Notes: generated by a model from the letters alone, not told the origin. A DNA stretch of 64,000 bases from Triglochin maritima (GCA_963682175.1 OY821777.1:7966501-8030500), one strand, 5' to 3'. Positions 37,153 through 49,063 are shown, counted from the first letter of the stretch. Numbers and translations: made by a program.

Positions 37153-38454
37153 TCAGACTTGTCAAGAATGTGAACAGTTGTGTCTAAAAGTTAAACAATT
37201 ATTTCCAGAAATTTATAAAGCTAATCAGAATGTTTAGCGACATTCTTTTTAAAAAGCTAATCATAGATAAGATCAAATAAGAATTTTATAATAAAGAGAG
37301 TATTGAAGTGAAATCTACAACAGAAAGATATATAAGTTAATAGTGGGACATCAAGGATATTTAGAAGTGCATGCAATGCATGGAGATTATTGTAAAAACG
37401 TATAAATATATAAATAAATAAATATTGACACCTCTAAATAATCACAAGTAAACAAATAAACACAATATATCCATATTTCAACCTCTCTTTTTTATTTTAT
37501 CTGCATTACTTATCCCATTTTGAATCTCAAAAACCCCGACCATACAAATAAGATGGTTGGTATTCGATAATTAATATTCAGCACCTTAAAATATTTCTCT
37601 CGTCTGAGCCACCAACACTTTGATCTTCAGATTACAACCAAGTACCGAAAAGTCTAGATTTCTCTTCTTTTTACCAAAAACATCGTTGTCGCACATTACT
37701 TTAAGTGGAAAATATCTGCGTTTTGTGTTTTTTTCCAGCCACCTAAACATATGGGGTGGCATTAGCAAATGCTGGAATGCGACCATTCAATGCACGTAGA
37801 ACATTCTTCACCCAACTATATTCCATTGATGTTGATTAATATTATGTAAATGCTTAGGCTGTTCATGTGCACCGCAAATTTCTCTTCAACTTGCGGAGCT
37901 AGGCCGACATGGTTTGGTTCGTCGAGGGTTGTGTGGGAATAAGTTTGGAGATCGTAATTTTTAACTTGACTACATAAATGATCAGCATATGAAATTGATC
38001 TTTTATAAGTGATAAATATTAAATTATCAAGTGTTGCGATTCGTATCCCACCAATGTTGTTGCTGTTGTTATCAAGTGTATCCCACAGAAGAGAAAGGAA
38101 AATACACATTGTTGTTGTTGAGATATTCAATTTGCCGATTTATATAGTTGAGATGGTAGGTTTCTTTCCAAGTCATTCGCCGTATGCTAGTTGTAAATCA
38201 CGGTGTTCATTATGCATTTTCACTATGCATATAGCAAAATAGATTCATGTATGTCTAAAGCAATCCATGGAAACACACCATAAGTGAAATTTAAAACGTA
38301 TTGTATTTATATTTGGTGTGTGGTCATGCTGTATTAATGTGCTGCTGAACAACCACATTTTTTATCTAATTTAATAGGTGTTGTTTTTATATCGTCATCC
38401 ATTTGTCAAAAAATTATCCGTTGTGTTTGAGAGGTTTGAATTGCATTGACTGGT
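37153..38454. other. Intergenic, nothing recognised
   Basis: AT-rich, with open frames lacking motifs on both strands near 37816-38242. No gene is supported. Confidence 0.5.
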
Positions 38455-38647
38455 TTTCCAAGTTTAGGTTTTAAGTTTCAGTATTTTCTTAAAAAAACAT
38501 GGTGATATTAATTTCGTACAAAAAAAGAGAAATTCATGCAAGCGCAAATTGACTGGTTTTCTAAGTTTAGGTTTTAAGTTTCATTGTTTTCTTTAAATAA
38601 CATAGTGATATTAATTTCGTGAAAAAAAGAGAAATTCATGCAAGCGC
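38455..38647. repeat. 93-bp tandem duplication
   Basis: The block starting ATTGACTGGTTTTC at 38455 recurs at 38548. Both copies include TTTAGGTTTTAAGTTTCA and end GAAATTCATGCAAGCGCAAA, with a few substitutions and small gaps. Confidence 0.85.
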
Positions 38648-38718
38648 AAACTCTAGCACAAAAAATAGGAAACTTGTCTAATGTTGATATTGGGAATAAT
38701 CATTAAAAAACGAAAGTT

Positions 38719-38746
38719 GGGGGGGGGGGGGTGGGGAGGGGGGTTC
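38719..38746. repeat. Poly-G tract at Harbinger border
   Basis: Thirteen G residues (38719-38731) followed by further G runs lead up to the TAA at the left edge of the Harbinger element. The tract may form a quadruplex. Confidence 0.8.
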
Positions 38747-39387
38747 TAAGGGCCTCCTTAACGGAGGCCCTTTTCGGGTCGGGGCGAAATTCACCCCGAC
38801 CTGGCTCCCCTTAATGGGGAGCGGACCCGGGTCGGGTCGCGACCTGGGTCTGCGACCCGACCCGGGTCCCGACCCAGGTCTGGCCACGTGGCCAGACCTG
38901 GTTGGTTGATTTTTTTTATTTTTTTATTTATATTAGTTAAATAATATGTTAATAAATATATATAATTAAAATAAATTGTAAATAAATATAATAATTAATA
39001 AAATAAATCAATTGAATTAACTATAATAATACAAAATCAATATTGAATTTAATATCAATACAGAATTAGCGAGATCCCCGCCAACTCACCGACGAGCTGG
39101 GCAGCCGTTCGTACGAGTTCAATATGTTTCAATCCAACTTTTAAAAAAAATTACATTTTCTTGTGTTTTTGTTAAATAAATTAATTAAAGTGTATCACTT
39201 ATTAATATTTGTTAATAATATAGTAAACAAAAAAATTGAAACTCAAATAAATTAAATTAACTTCAAAACAAATTAACAACCAAACACATAACATAGATTT
39301 CTACTACAAAAAGGAAATAACATGAAATTTGACTTAAACTAAACTTAACCGAAATCGATTAGCAACTAAATACATAACTAAACTAAT

Positions 39388-39912
39388 TTAAAGATGTCCA
39401 TTTTTCTCAGCCCAATCCAGCAACTTTCCAAGTGTCTTTTCGTCCACTTCTGTGCGGTTCGATTTACCAAATAATGTGTTCATTAATGCTATCTTCTCAG
39501 TGGCCAGCTTCAACATTGCTTTTCGCTCCGATTTTTCACCTCTAACTTGCGAACAATATTCAAGTTTTGAACACAAGTCTACAACCCGATCGTCCAGTTG
39601 ATTTGCTGCTCGAGCTTTTCCCTTCTTCTTTGCCTTTTTAACCCCTTCCGGACGCTGAAAGGATTGTTCTGGAGTTTCATCTGGTGTTCTTTCGTTCGGT
39701 GGAGACGACCGGGTCGAAGAGCCTTCCGTGCTTTTCCTCTTACTCCCGCTTCCTGATGTTGGAGTAGTTTCTACTTCCTCTAGTTCAATTATGGGTGGGC
39801 GTGCACGTGTTGCACTTCCCGAACCAGGTTTAACGAACGACTCCCACTTTGGGTACTTACGTAACATTTCCCATACATGAAGAAATGAGAACTTAGAACC
39901 AACAGTGGATTC
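39388..39912 (-). pseudogene. Harbinger ORF1 protein, 3' part
   Basis: The C-terminal part of the Myb-like accessory protein that assists the Harbinger transposase in DNA binding and nuclear import. Visible blocks are WEMLRKYPKWESF, a serine-rich basic KRKSTEGSSTRSSP stretch, and a lysine-rich KKAKKKGKARAA followed by a charged C-terminal helix. It is continuous in frame with the upstream part at 41374-41705 once the nested CACTA and one copy of its target duplication are ignored. Confidence 0.8.
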
Positions 39913-41371
39913 CACTACTACAAAAAAGACCATAGACGTCGGATGTTAGGGTATATACACGTCGGATATTAACATCCTCCCATCCGACGTGTATGCGCAC
40001 GACGTCTATTCTTAGACGTCGGACGTATAGACATCCGACGTCTATTGTCCAAGGAATAGACGTCGGATGTCTATGAATATCTGACGTCTATACATACAAG
40101 CATAGACGTCGGATATTCAAGACATCCGACGTCTATTCCTAAACATTGACAAAAAAAACATCCTGCACAAACACAAACATACAAGCATATATAGACAATC
40201 ATTCATTACACATTAAATTGGGGTTATTATATTAAGGCATAAATTGTATACATAAATATACATGTGAACTTGTTACAAAGAAATATACAGCACAATTAAT
40301 TTACAAAAAAATGATAGTGACATGAGAAATTCAAGATAAACATAAGTCTTCAGTTGCCACGTCGAGAATTTCCTCCATGTATCTCATCACGTAGTGGGTG
40401 CTGAAAGGAAAGGAAAAAGAAAAAGTTGTTAGTTAGTGTATTAATTAGGATTTTAGCTAGGTAAGGAGGAGACACCTTGAGGAGTTTGTTGACAATTTTG
40501 TAGACCAAAGTCTTGGGGAAACCAAACGGACGCATGGCGTCGACAGCGACATCAATCCTCTTTAAATCTACTTGCAGACAGAGGAAGGTAGGTTTAAAGA
40601 GGATTGACGCCACCGTCGACAGCGACATCAATCCTCTTTAAATCTACTTGCAGACAGAGGACTATAATTTTAACATGAAAAAATATGTTAAACAGAAAAT
40701 ATCATGAATGTAAGGTGTATCATCTACCATCTACTATTTTTTCATATACACTAACATCAACCAAAACTAAAGGGTCGATCGCAAGCCACTAATGGATCTA
40801 AAGTTAAAGTTTAAAATGAAATGCAAATCAAAATCTACACTAACAATCAACCAAAAAAATTAAGAGGTCGAGAGATTAGGGGTTGAGAGATTCAACCAAT
40901 CTCCGGAGATGCGGAAGAGAACAAAATAGAGAAGATCGAAGATGGCTGTAGTGGCGGAGGAGATCGCGGGATGGATCGGAGAAATCAGACGGGATGAATC
41001 GAGGAATCAGATCGGAGGAATCACAGGCGGCTAGGGTTTCGTATTTTCTGTCTGGAAAGAGTTAAAGAAAACGTAACTGTCTGATTCCTTTTAAAGACCA
41101 ATAGACGTCGGATATTGTATACCTCCGACGTCTATTCCCTGTCATGAACAAATAGACGTCGGCTTCTGTGAAGTCCGACGTCTATTCCCCGACGTCTATT
41201 GAGTATAGACGTCGGTGTCTAACAGCCGACGTCTATTCCCCGACGTCTATTGAGTATACACGTCGGAGGTATAGACGACCGACGTCTATTTGATCTTCTC
41301 TATATTAGACGTCGGCCTTTGTAACAACCGACGTCTATTAGGCGACGAGTATTCCCAATTCTGCAGTAGTG
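39913..41371. mobile_element. Non-autonomous CACTA element with captured gene fragment
   Basis: It begins CACTACTACAAAAAAG and ends TTCTGCAGTAGTG, with a perfect TTC target duplication (39910-39912, 41372-41374). Roughly ten copies of ATAGACGTCGGAT in both orientations fill each subterminal region, as expected of transposase-binding sites. The interior carries no transposase. It contains a 5'-leader-like stretch (about 40880-41045) and an exon fragment of a WIYLD-domain gene (40476-40585). It sits inside ORF1 of the Harbinger element and so is the younger insertion. Confidence 0.92.
40476..40585 (-). pseudogene. Captured WIYLD-domain exon fragment
   Basis: The minus strand encodes RIDVAVDAMRPFGFP followed by KTLVYKIVNKLLK and then a GTGTCT donor. 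This resembles the start of the WIYLD domain found in SUVR-type SET proteins and related plant nuclear proteins, where an exon border after LLK is typical. Its 5' end is rearranged: a 47-bp piece is duplicated at 40615-40661 and a related inverted piece lies between. It is a fragment carried by the CACTA. Recognition is from pattern memory only. Confidence 0.55.
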
Positions 41372-41373
41372 TT

Positions 41374-41705
41374 CGTAAATAGCATGCGCTTCACGAATTA
41401 CATCGTCGTGGTTGTATCCGCTCCTTTGACGTCGTACAACTTCATCATAGCAACCGCTCCATTTCATTACAAGAGTCGTAAACCTCCTCCAACGACCTTT
41501 TAAGGAGTCTGACAGGCGTGGGGCTATGTTCTTGTTCGAGCGGGCAGCATGCTCGTACACACGTGCCACTCTACCCCATAAAGCTCCGGCTTTCTGTGAG
41601 GTCCCGACAATGGCATCCATACTAACCTGCATGTAAGCCGAAATCAACGCTTCATCCTCCAACGTTGACCACACCTTCACTTCATCATAGCAACCGCTCC
41701 ATTTA
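41374..41705 (-). pseudogene. Harbinger ORF1 protein, Myb/SANT part
   Basis: Encodes the Myb/SANT-like N-terminal half: a WSTLEDEALISAYMQV helix, a LWGRVARVYEHA block, then GRWRRFTTLVMKWSGCYDEV and REAHAIYE. The true start is lost: before the first tryptophan the sequence is a 26-bp copy of a downstream piece of the same frame. The 3' side is cut by the CACTA at codon AIYE. Confidence 0.8.
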
Positions 41706-42118
41706 TGCAATCAATCATCCTTCCTCAAACACCTAAAGATAAATTATTTGCCCAATTTCAAGAGGCAGCAAGGAAAGATGTGGAACGTGCATTTGGAGTG
41801 CTTCAGGCAAGATTCGCCATCGTGAAAAGACCGTCGTTAGCATGGACCCCAAACATTCTCGGTAAAATTATGACTGCATGCATAATCATGCACAACATGA
41901 TCGTGGAGGACGAACGCGACTCTTATGAACAGTTGGTGGATATAAACGAATTTATACATGAGCGCCCTCAAGAAATCGGTGAAAGTTCAAACCCGTCGGG
42001 TCTCCGGTATTCCACTGAGCGTATCGTGGATATTAACAAATATCTGCGTAACAGAGATCGAGTTCGCAACGCTCAAAAACATATGGCATTGCGAGCCGAT
42101 TTGATCGAGAATATATGA
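41705..42118 (+). pseudogene. Harbinger transposase C-terminal fragment
   Basis: 137 residues that match the end of a PIF/Harbinger DDE transposase: FQEAARKDVERAFGVLQARF contains the third catalytic acidic residue (Glu of VERAFG), followed by the conserved IMTACIIMHNMIVEDE block. The first two catalytic aspartates and the helix-turn-helix are missing because the 5' part was deleted. The ATG at 41705 is accidental at the junction and not a genuine start. Confidence 0.88.
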
Positions 42119-42497
42119 CGACGTTTTGGACGGAATGAGAATTAATTATGTTTGTAATATGTATTGTAATATTTTATCTTTGAATTATTATAATATGTAA
42201 TTATCGAATTTTAATAAAATCTAATTATTATGTGTTGTTCGTAATTATTGTAAGTTAATTAGATTAAGTTATTATAAAAATAATAAATTTAATAGTTTGT
42301 GAATTATTATGTTGATATAGAAAATGAGGTAAAAAGAAATGATGTGGAGGAGAGAGAGTGTTGAAAGTGGGGTTGGGGTTAAGAAGAGAAAAATGGGTTG
42401 GGTTGGGTTGTGGGTTGCATAGTGTTTTTTGCTGACGTGACAGAGAGAGAAAGCTGACGTGTCAAGATATTTGGGGTTGGGGTTAAAGATGACCTAA

Positions 42498-42798
42498 CTT
42501 CTAACTTCTAAACAACACGTCATGAAGTTCATGGGTTAAATCATAAATGGATTGAATCATATCGTTAATACCGAAAGTGGCTAAGTGACCCGTCGTGAAG
42601 TTCATGAGAGTTATATGTATAGATTTTTTTTTCAAAATATCATTTTTTTAAAATTTATCAAAAAAAAAATTGATAAAATTTCCTTCAGAATTTTTTCAAA
42701 AATTTCAAAAATTTCCTTCAGAATTTTTTTTCACACTACGCCCACTACCACCACTTAGTAACACGTGACAACGACAAGTTTATTTTTTAGTGTATACA
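42498..42798. other. Spacer, nothing recognised
   Basis: AT-rich low-complexity sequence between the Harbinger element and the palindrome array. Confidence 0.5.
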
Positions 42799-43101
42799 GA
42801 ACTCGGCATCACCAGTGTCGAGTTCTGCTTGAGAGAACTCGACATTAATGATGTTGAGTTCATTTTGGTTTTTATGAACACTTGCCATATTTTTCAAGTT
42901 GAACTCGATATTATCAGGGTCGAGTTCTATCAAAGAGAAGTCGACACTAGTACTGTCGAGTTCATTTTGGTTTTTATTCTCTGAACTCAGAGATCGTGCA
43001 TGAGACAGTTGGTTGGCCAGAAGAACAATGTTTTTAATAGAATTCGGCATCCTCGATGTCGAGTTCTAAAGGCAGAACTCGGTGTTTATAATGTCGAGTT
43101 T
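42799..43101. repeat. Array of six 27-bp palindromes in ~102-bp units
   Basis: Imperfect palindromes of the form GAACTCGACAT-5 bp-ATGTCGAGTTC occur at 42799-42825, 42835-42861, 42901-42927, 42937-42963, 43040-43066 and 43075-43101. Each is 27 bp. They come in pairs 35-36 bp apart, and the pairs repeat every 102-103 bp. The first two pairs are followed by CATTTTGGTTTTTAT. A lone half-site lies near 43142-43152. The function is unknown; protein-binding sites of a transposon are the likeliest reading. Confidence 0.8.
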
Positions 43102-44048
43102 TGTCAGGCTATAAAAAAACAGTCTGACGCCCCCTCCCTCGCGTCGAGTTCTCGCGATTTGAAGGTTATGGTTTCAATTTTTTTCTTTTTCCACCGTTTT
43201 CTTGTTTTTTATGTATTATGATGATATACATTGTTGTTTTATGTATGATTGTAGTATTTTTGTTGGTTTATGAACCCATTTTGTGCAAACTCGATTTCAA
43301 TTTTGAGTTTTTAGGCCAAACTATTTATTTCTTGTTCTTTAGTTGATTGTTGATTTCATTTTTGTTGATTGTATGTCTACGGTAGTAATCTTAAAAATAA
43401 TTGAATTTTAGTTTGATTATTGTGATTGAAATTAGATTTGTTGATGTTATTTTGGTTTGAATGTATGTGACTTTGAATGTACGTGAGAATTTAAGTTTGA
43501 TTTTTGTAATCTTAAAAATACAATAATGAATGTATATGGATTTTAATGGAAAAAATGTTTTGAAGTTGAGAAATATGTCCTCTAAATATGTGGTGATTTG
43601 CATGTTGTTTGAATATATGTCGTTTGAAGTTGTAAAATACGTCGTTATCTAGATGTTTGGAATTCGAGGATGTTATTTGTAGTATTGTCAGTTCGTTCTA
43701 CAGTGCAAATTTAAATTTTAAGAAAATGAAAATATACGAGAGATTTTGTCAAATTTTAAAATAAATTCTAACATTATTCGTAACGTTACTTATTGTAGTT
43801 GATTTTACTACTAAACTCATTGCTCGACGTTTACAGTCATTTGCTACTACACATAATTGAGAAAGCTTCCAAGTGAAATTAGTTAGTGTCCGGTCTCTAG
43901 CTCAATTTTTCTAAAATCACTTTCAATCACCTTCTTATAGCCCACTTTGTGCAATAGATCTAAATTGCTTGTGAATATAGTTTTTGCCGGTGTTGCCGTG
44001 TTGTTATGACCTACGAGCGTGATTTGAATGAGAAAAGTCTGAGAAGTA

Positions 44049-44097
<49 letters not shown>

Positions 44098-45086
44098 CAA
44101 AGCAGTCTTGACATGATCCAGACTCTAGACTTTAACCAAACGAATAGTGTTAAATAGGGGAAAGAAATTGATGTAAATTATTCGTGAAACCTAATATTTC
44201 TATTGTGATCATGAATAATTCGTAAAAAATACTATTGCTACCTTGCTGGTCGTTGGTCGACCAAACATATCAAACATGGGAGCTTCATTAACGTCAACAA
44301 AACATACACGCAAGAAAAATCCTAAACAAGTAACAAAAACTTCAGGTTGGAACTCGCAGACTACGCCCTCTCACCCAACAAAATAAATCAATCTTTGATG
44401 GTTCCGGTCATCAATACCAATCCCAAACTCAGCCATCAAAGACAAAAGAATGTCTAAACATAATTTTGACCAATCACCTCACTTACCACTCCCTCAAGAC
44501 TTCCTAAATATGTCATTTCAACTTTGGATTGCATCCTTCATATTTCTTACGGTTCAAAAGAGCATCTTGACGATAAGGATGCCAATTCCCAGGTGCTCTT
44601 ATCTCTTCCAGTATGCTGGTGACATATTTCGTAATATATAATTCAAATTCACCCTACAAATAAACATACTTCTGAATTATAATCATATATTAAAAGTTCA
44701 AATATTCCCGGTATATCAATCAACGTACACAGCCATCGCATTCCATGTAAAAGAGAGTCCCAAAATGAAAACGAAAGTAGCGCTTTCAAAAAAATATTGA
44801 TGATTTCCAACACCAATTAATAGAAAAATCACGAGCAAAACAAGCAAACCACACATCAACAACAAAAAAAGGAGGTTCAGGACTATCATATATTTAACTC
44901 ATTTAGTAAATTTATAGTCTTGTAAGTTTTCTAAACAAAAATCACGTATCAGCAAAACAGAGTAAAAAAGAAAACTTACATTCTTTTGTCTTAGGTATGT
45001 ATAGAAAACGTGTTTATTTAAGAATGAAACAGACAAGTACGAGAAACATTAGACCACATATAATCTTGAAACAAATTAATCTGTGT
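43102..45086. other. AT-rich intergenic region
   Basis: No gene is recognised. It contains an (AAT)n microsatellite at 44049-44094 and, at its right end, the presumed 3' UTR of the minus-strand RING gene. Confidence 0.5.
44049..44094. repeat. (AAT)n microsatellite
   Basis: About fifteen uninterrupted AAT units. Confidence 0.9.
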
Positions 45087-45368
45087 CTAGACCCGACCAC
45101 GGCAGAGAGGGCAAGAGCAGTCTCTGACCAGCCAAGCCGAGATGCAATCGGAATGGTACACGTGGCAGCAGGGCATCAACTTGCCCACCTCGCACGCCTC
45201 CATGCAAACCATGCACGTACCTCCGTCGGAAACCGTAGGCATGGCCGACACCTTCGCCTCCACTTCCGGTTGGTCGGTGGCTACGGGGACGAGCGGTGCC
45301 AGCACCGTGTCGAGGTCGAAGCACAACTCGAGGGGAAACTCAACTTCGAAGGATGTGGTGGACGCCAT
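45087..45368 (-). CDS. Small RING-H2 protein, likely E3 ubiquitin ligase
   Basis: A 93-aa single-exon protein with a C-terminal RING-H2 finger. The ligands are C52-x2-C55, C67-x-H69, H72-x2-C75 and C86-x2-C89, with the W79 that in this family contacts the E2 enzyme. The N-terminal half is short, acidic and without a membrane segment, so the protein is probably soluble. RING-H2 proteins of this type usually act as ubiquitin ligases. It is clearly paralogous to the plus-strand gene at 49064: both have a FDLD start segment, an AMP-x-V motif before the finger, and CHVYHSDCIS/QHVYHPDCIS. The ATG at 45368 is the first in frame. A TATAAG sequence lies about 50 bp upstream. Confidence 0.82.
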   Translation of the reverse strand: MASTTSFEVEFPLELCFDLDTVLAPLVPVATDQPEVEAKVSAMPTVSDGGTCMVCMEACEVGKLMPCCHVYHSDCISAWLVRDCSCPLCRGRV

Positions 45369-48300
45369 AGTTGGTGCTGGAAGTTTATGAGGAGAGTTTG
45401 AGGATTAATTCTTTCTTATAGAGCTTTTGGGACACGTTGCTTGTTTTACCTGAACTTCCTCTTACTGGGGTTGGGAGGTGTTTTATTGGGAGATTTGGAG
45501 AAAGTGATTGGAAGATTAGACGTCCTCTTCGTTCCACTGCGATAATAGATGAATAGGGTTAAGTTCTAGCTCGGACTCATCGAATTTAATTTAATCTAAT
45601 CCTCCTACAACATCACTATTGGATCTTATTTACCGTTAATCTCATCATTCGTTAGTATAACCATTTTTTCTTAATCAACCTTACAATTTGAAATGAGTGG
45701 TGGATATTGTGGGGACTTAAGTTTTCTAAATTACGTCCTGAACTCACTAGATAATTATATAAAACTATAGCTGACCTACACTAATCTATTATATTGCAAC
45801 TTAAGATTTTCAGGCCCATAAACTATATACCCAACAACCAAACAAATACCTTTTTTAAGCATGTGATTGTTGGAACTTAACATCTTGAGTCTCGCTATAT
45901 ACGCATATGATTACCATTTACCACTAGAGATTTTTTTCTTGGAACATAAATATGACTGTTTGAGACACAAGTGGAGAAATATATATACATGTTAATTTTC
46001 ATAAGACTCATAAAACAAATGAAGTTCGAAGATGCAGTAATACATATCAGTGAATTTGATGACATATTTGCAATTTCTAATCGACATAAAGTTCAAATAT
46101 ATATTTTTCAAGTTTACAAGGGCACAAGTTAAAAACATTCAATGTTAGGGTAGACAATTTTATAGCACTTATATGTTACTCCAGGCTTGAATTTAAGCAA
46201 TTAGTGTTGCGTATAGAATTTTATATACGATGCCGGTGCCATGGTGTAACCATCGTAACCAATAAATTCGGTGGTGACATTTCCTATGATTTTACTATCC
46301 TGGGTAAGATGTAATTAAATTTGGAAACCCATGTAAAACAATTTGATCCATAAATATACCCATGCACCAAACTAATCTTCATGCTTTATGCTTCGTACCG
46401 TTTATGTGAACTTTCCCGGAAAAAATGGTCAACAAAAAAGGGTTAATTAATTACAATTTGACCACCTAAATTATGTTCTGATTTTACTTTGTCATCCTCA
46501 ACTCTAAAACGCGACAATCATCCTCTTATTCTTTCGTTTTCTACACACACACACACTTTAAGATATCATTATTTAGAAAATATGTATAATCCCGTTTCCA
46601 AATTAATTTCCTCTAACACTAATTAATAATTAAAACTCTGTTAGCTAGTTCCCTGAAACCAGACATCATTCCACTTCCCATCTACACAATCGATTCCCCA
46701 CTTGATTCAACTTCTTTCAAAACTGAAATGCCAATCCAGCTACCAACTAAACGTACAACACCATACATGCAACTCACAACTCACATGTCCTAATCACCCG
46801 AAGGTTCCATGAGTTTGTAACTAATCAATATTCGTGGCCACCGAACTGTCAAACATTAGGAATTAAAATGAACGGTGATAAATCAGTCGTAGAAAACTAG
46901 TCCGAGTATGGAAGTCAAGAAGGTGAACATGGAAGTCATGAAAGCTAATTATTGGACGTCGCCAAACACCGCATTCACCACCTACCGGACACCAGGATTT
47001 GGATTATTATCCAAATCGCAAATTCTACTCGGTCTTATCTCATCTTTGAACAGTGACATTAATCCACTTGGTTGCGAACATAGGAAGAGTTCTTCGGAGA
47101 ATGACATCTGTTATTCCATCAAATTGTTTCGAGCCGACATCCGGACACGAGGACGTACGTAAAATTTTCATGGTAGGATTTAGGCTTCCACGTTGAAGCA
47201 AATTAAGAAGATATATATGCGCTTCCCGCATTTAATGAAGATTTGGTCCGGCAACGGCTTTGTCAACTTCGAGGAGGGGAAACATGTCGGCAATATTTTT
47301 TGTAATTTCCTGTAATCAGTAGTTACATGCTTCCAAAGAAAATCCTATAATTGCATGGTGAGTTCCAGAAATACCTGGACTGTTTTCTAATTTAAGGGGG
47401 GAAAACCTTTCAAATTCTTGTGAAATACAAAAAATAACTGTTGTTTGAATTTAACAAAAAATAGATTCTTCCGTTAGTCATTACATGTTGATTATCATTT
47501 ATCAGTCTCGTGCATTTGTGAGAGGATCCCTGGGGTAGTGAGGTAAGCATGAGTGAGCATCTGAAAGAGGCACAAGAGTGTAATGTTAGTGTTGAAGAAT
47601 TATAAACCAAATTCTGTAAGAAATTTTTGGTTAAATTTTTTAAGTCATACTAGAGTACAATTAATTACACAAAGAAGTTACTTCCTTTCTGCAAATAAAA
47701 ACTCATTGCTAATTGCTCTGCTGGTTCGAATGGACTTAATTTTAATCATATGCTGATTAAACTTCAAACTTGCGCTAAAACTAGTAGATACGCCGCAACA
47801 AATTTATACGGCAAGATTGAATGTGTTATTCATATCAGAATGGAATCAGTAGTAGTAAATTAGTAGTGTCTGTTGTATTATAACGACTCCGAAACTCATG
47901 AGGAATAAATAAATTAGCTAGTGTGAATATAAATACATATCGGAAGGTATGTACGTATTATAACAAAACTATATATTACAAAATAAAGAATATATAACTG
48001 GAACCATCAACATGATGAATAGTTATCGAACCATTACGGAACATAATACAGAAGCCCTACGAACGAATATCTATCGAGAATTTCTTGTGTGAGTGGAGTG
48101 ATTGTGACCTCATGCATTTGTCTATTTGCTGGATCTATCATCTCACCAATCTGGTAATCTCCATCCATGTGCAGGAACTGGGGGATGCACTGGACCAATC
48201 ACCAGCCGACATTTAATTAGGCGGCACAAGTAACTTGCCAATCAGTAGTAATCAGACATGTATCTTTGCTCAAATGTCCGGACAGTTCTACACGTACAAA

Positions 48301-49063
48301 CTTACCAAAGTTAAACGTTTCGCGTAAACTATGCTTCTTCCCTTAATTTGAATTTTGATTAATTCAACCAAGCTATTTTACTTGCGCCAGACGTGAGACC
48401 CAAATCTGACCGTCACGAGTCACGAAATCATTTTCAAACCTTAACAAGTATGTGCGAAAGAAACCCATTCAAAAGTTCAATCCACTAGTAGTCCTCTTCT
48501 TAAATGCAGTGCTGATCTTCTTGATTTCTCTCAATACTTGTTCCAACGATTATAACAAATAAATCATATGACTAATTAAAACTTAGTAGTAGAAGACGAT
48601 GGAACACAATTTTATCAGATTTTTAAACGTGTTGCAAATCCTTGAATTAAGCCTCATTCATCACTAAAACATTTTTTTCGAAAGAAAAATAATTGTGAAA
48701 ATTCGGTTGGTCCGTGATTGCTTTGTACCAATAATCTCCACATGCTAATCTAACAGCACGGCAAAAGGGTATTATATAACTTCTCCATTGGTATGTACAG
48801 CTTAAAAGTGCAGATATTTCTAAATAATCCAATCAATATCACCTTTTCGTCCTTTCCAACAAGTAATTCAATAAAAATCTTCGGTCAAACAACGGATTAT
48901 TCTTGGTCGCATCATGCCACCTCTAATCTCATACTCTTCCTCTGTATATAAGGAAACTTGCGAACTAGTCTAGCTAGGATACTTAAGGCGTTAGCTACAA
49001 TTAACACCGCACATATCAAGAAAACCAACATAATAATCCTGTTCTGCAGCAGTATCAGGTCAA
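45369..49063. other. Intergenic between divergent RING genes
   Basis: 3.7 kb holding the promoters of both RING genes. Open frames here (for example 46908-47162) have no motif. No transposon termini were identified. Confidence 0.5.
48945..48953 (+). promoter_or_regulatory. TATA box of the plus-strand RING gene
   Basis: TATATAAGG lies about 115 bp upstream of the ATG at 49064, a typical plant core-promoter position. Confidence 0.55.

Larger units (their letters stand above)
38750..42494. mobile_element. PIF/Harbinger element, internally deleted and split by a CACTA
   Basis: Left terminus GGGCCTCCTTAAC and right terminus (reversed) GGTCATCTTTAAC match at ten of thirteen positions. TAA flanks both sides (38747-38749, 42495-42497). 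It holds both Harbinger genes: ORF1 (Myb/SANT-like, minus strand) and a transposase C-terminal part (plus strand), convergent toward each other's 5' sides. ORF1 is interrupted by the CACTA at 39913-41371. The transposase N-terminal two thirds are missing. The right subterminal region carries CTCTCTC...GTCACGTCAG motifs shared with nearby MITEs. Without the nested insert it is about 2.3 kb. It cannot encode active transposase. Confidence 0.88.

Noticed and set aside
42799..43101. CRISPR-like array
   Set aside because: Repeats and spacers are irregular, the units are palindromic pairs, and this is a plant nuclear genome.
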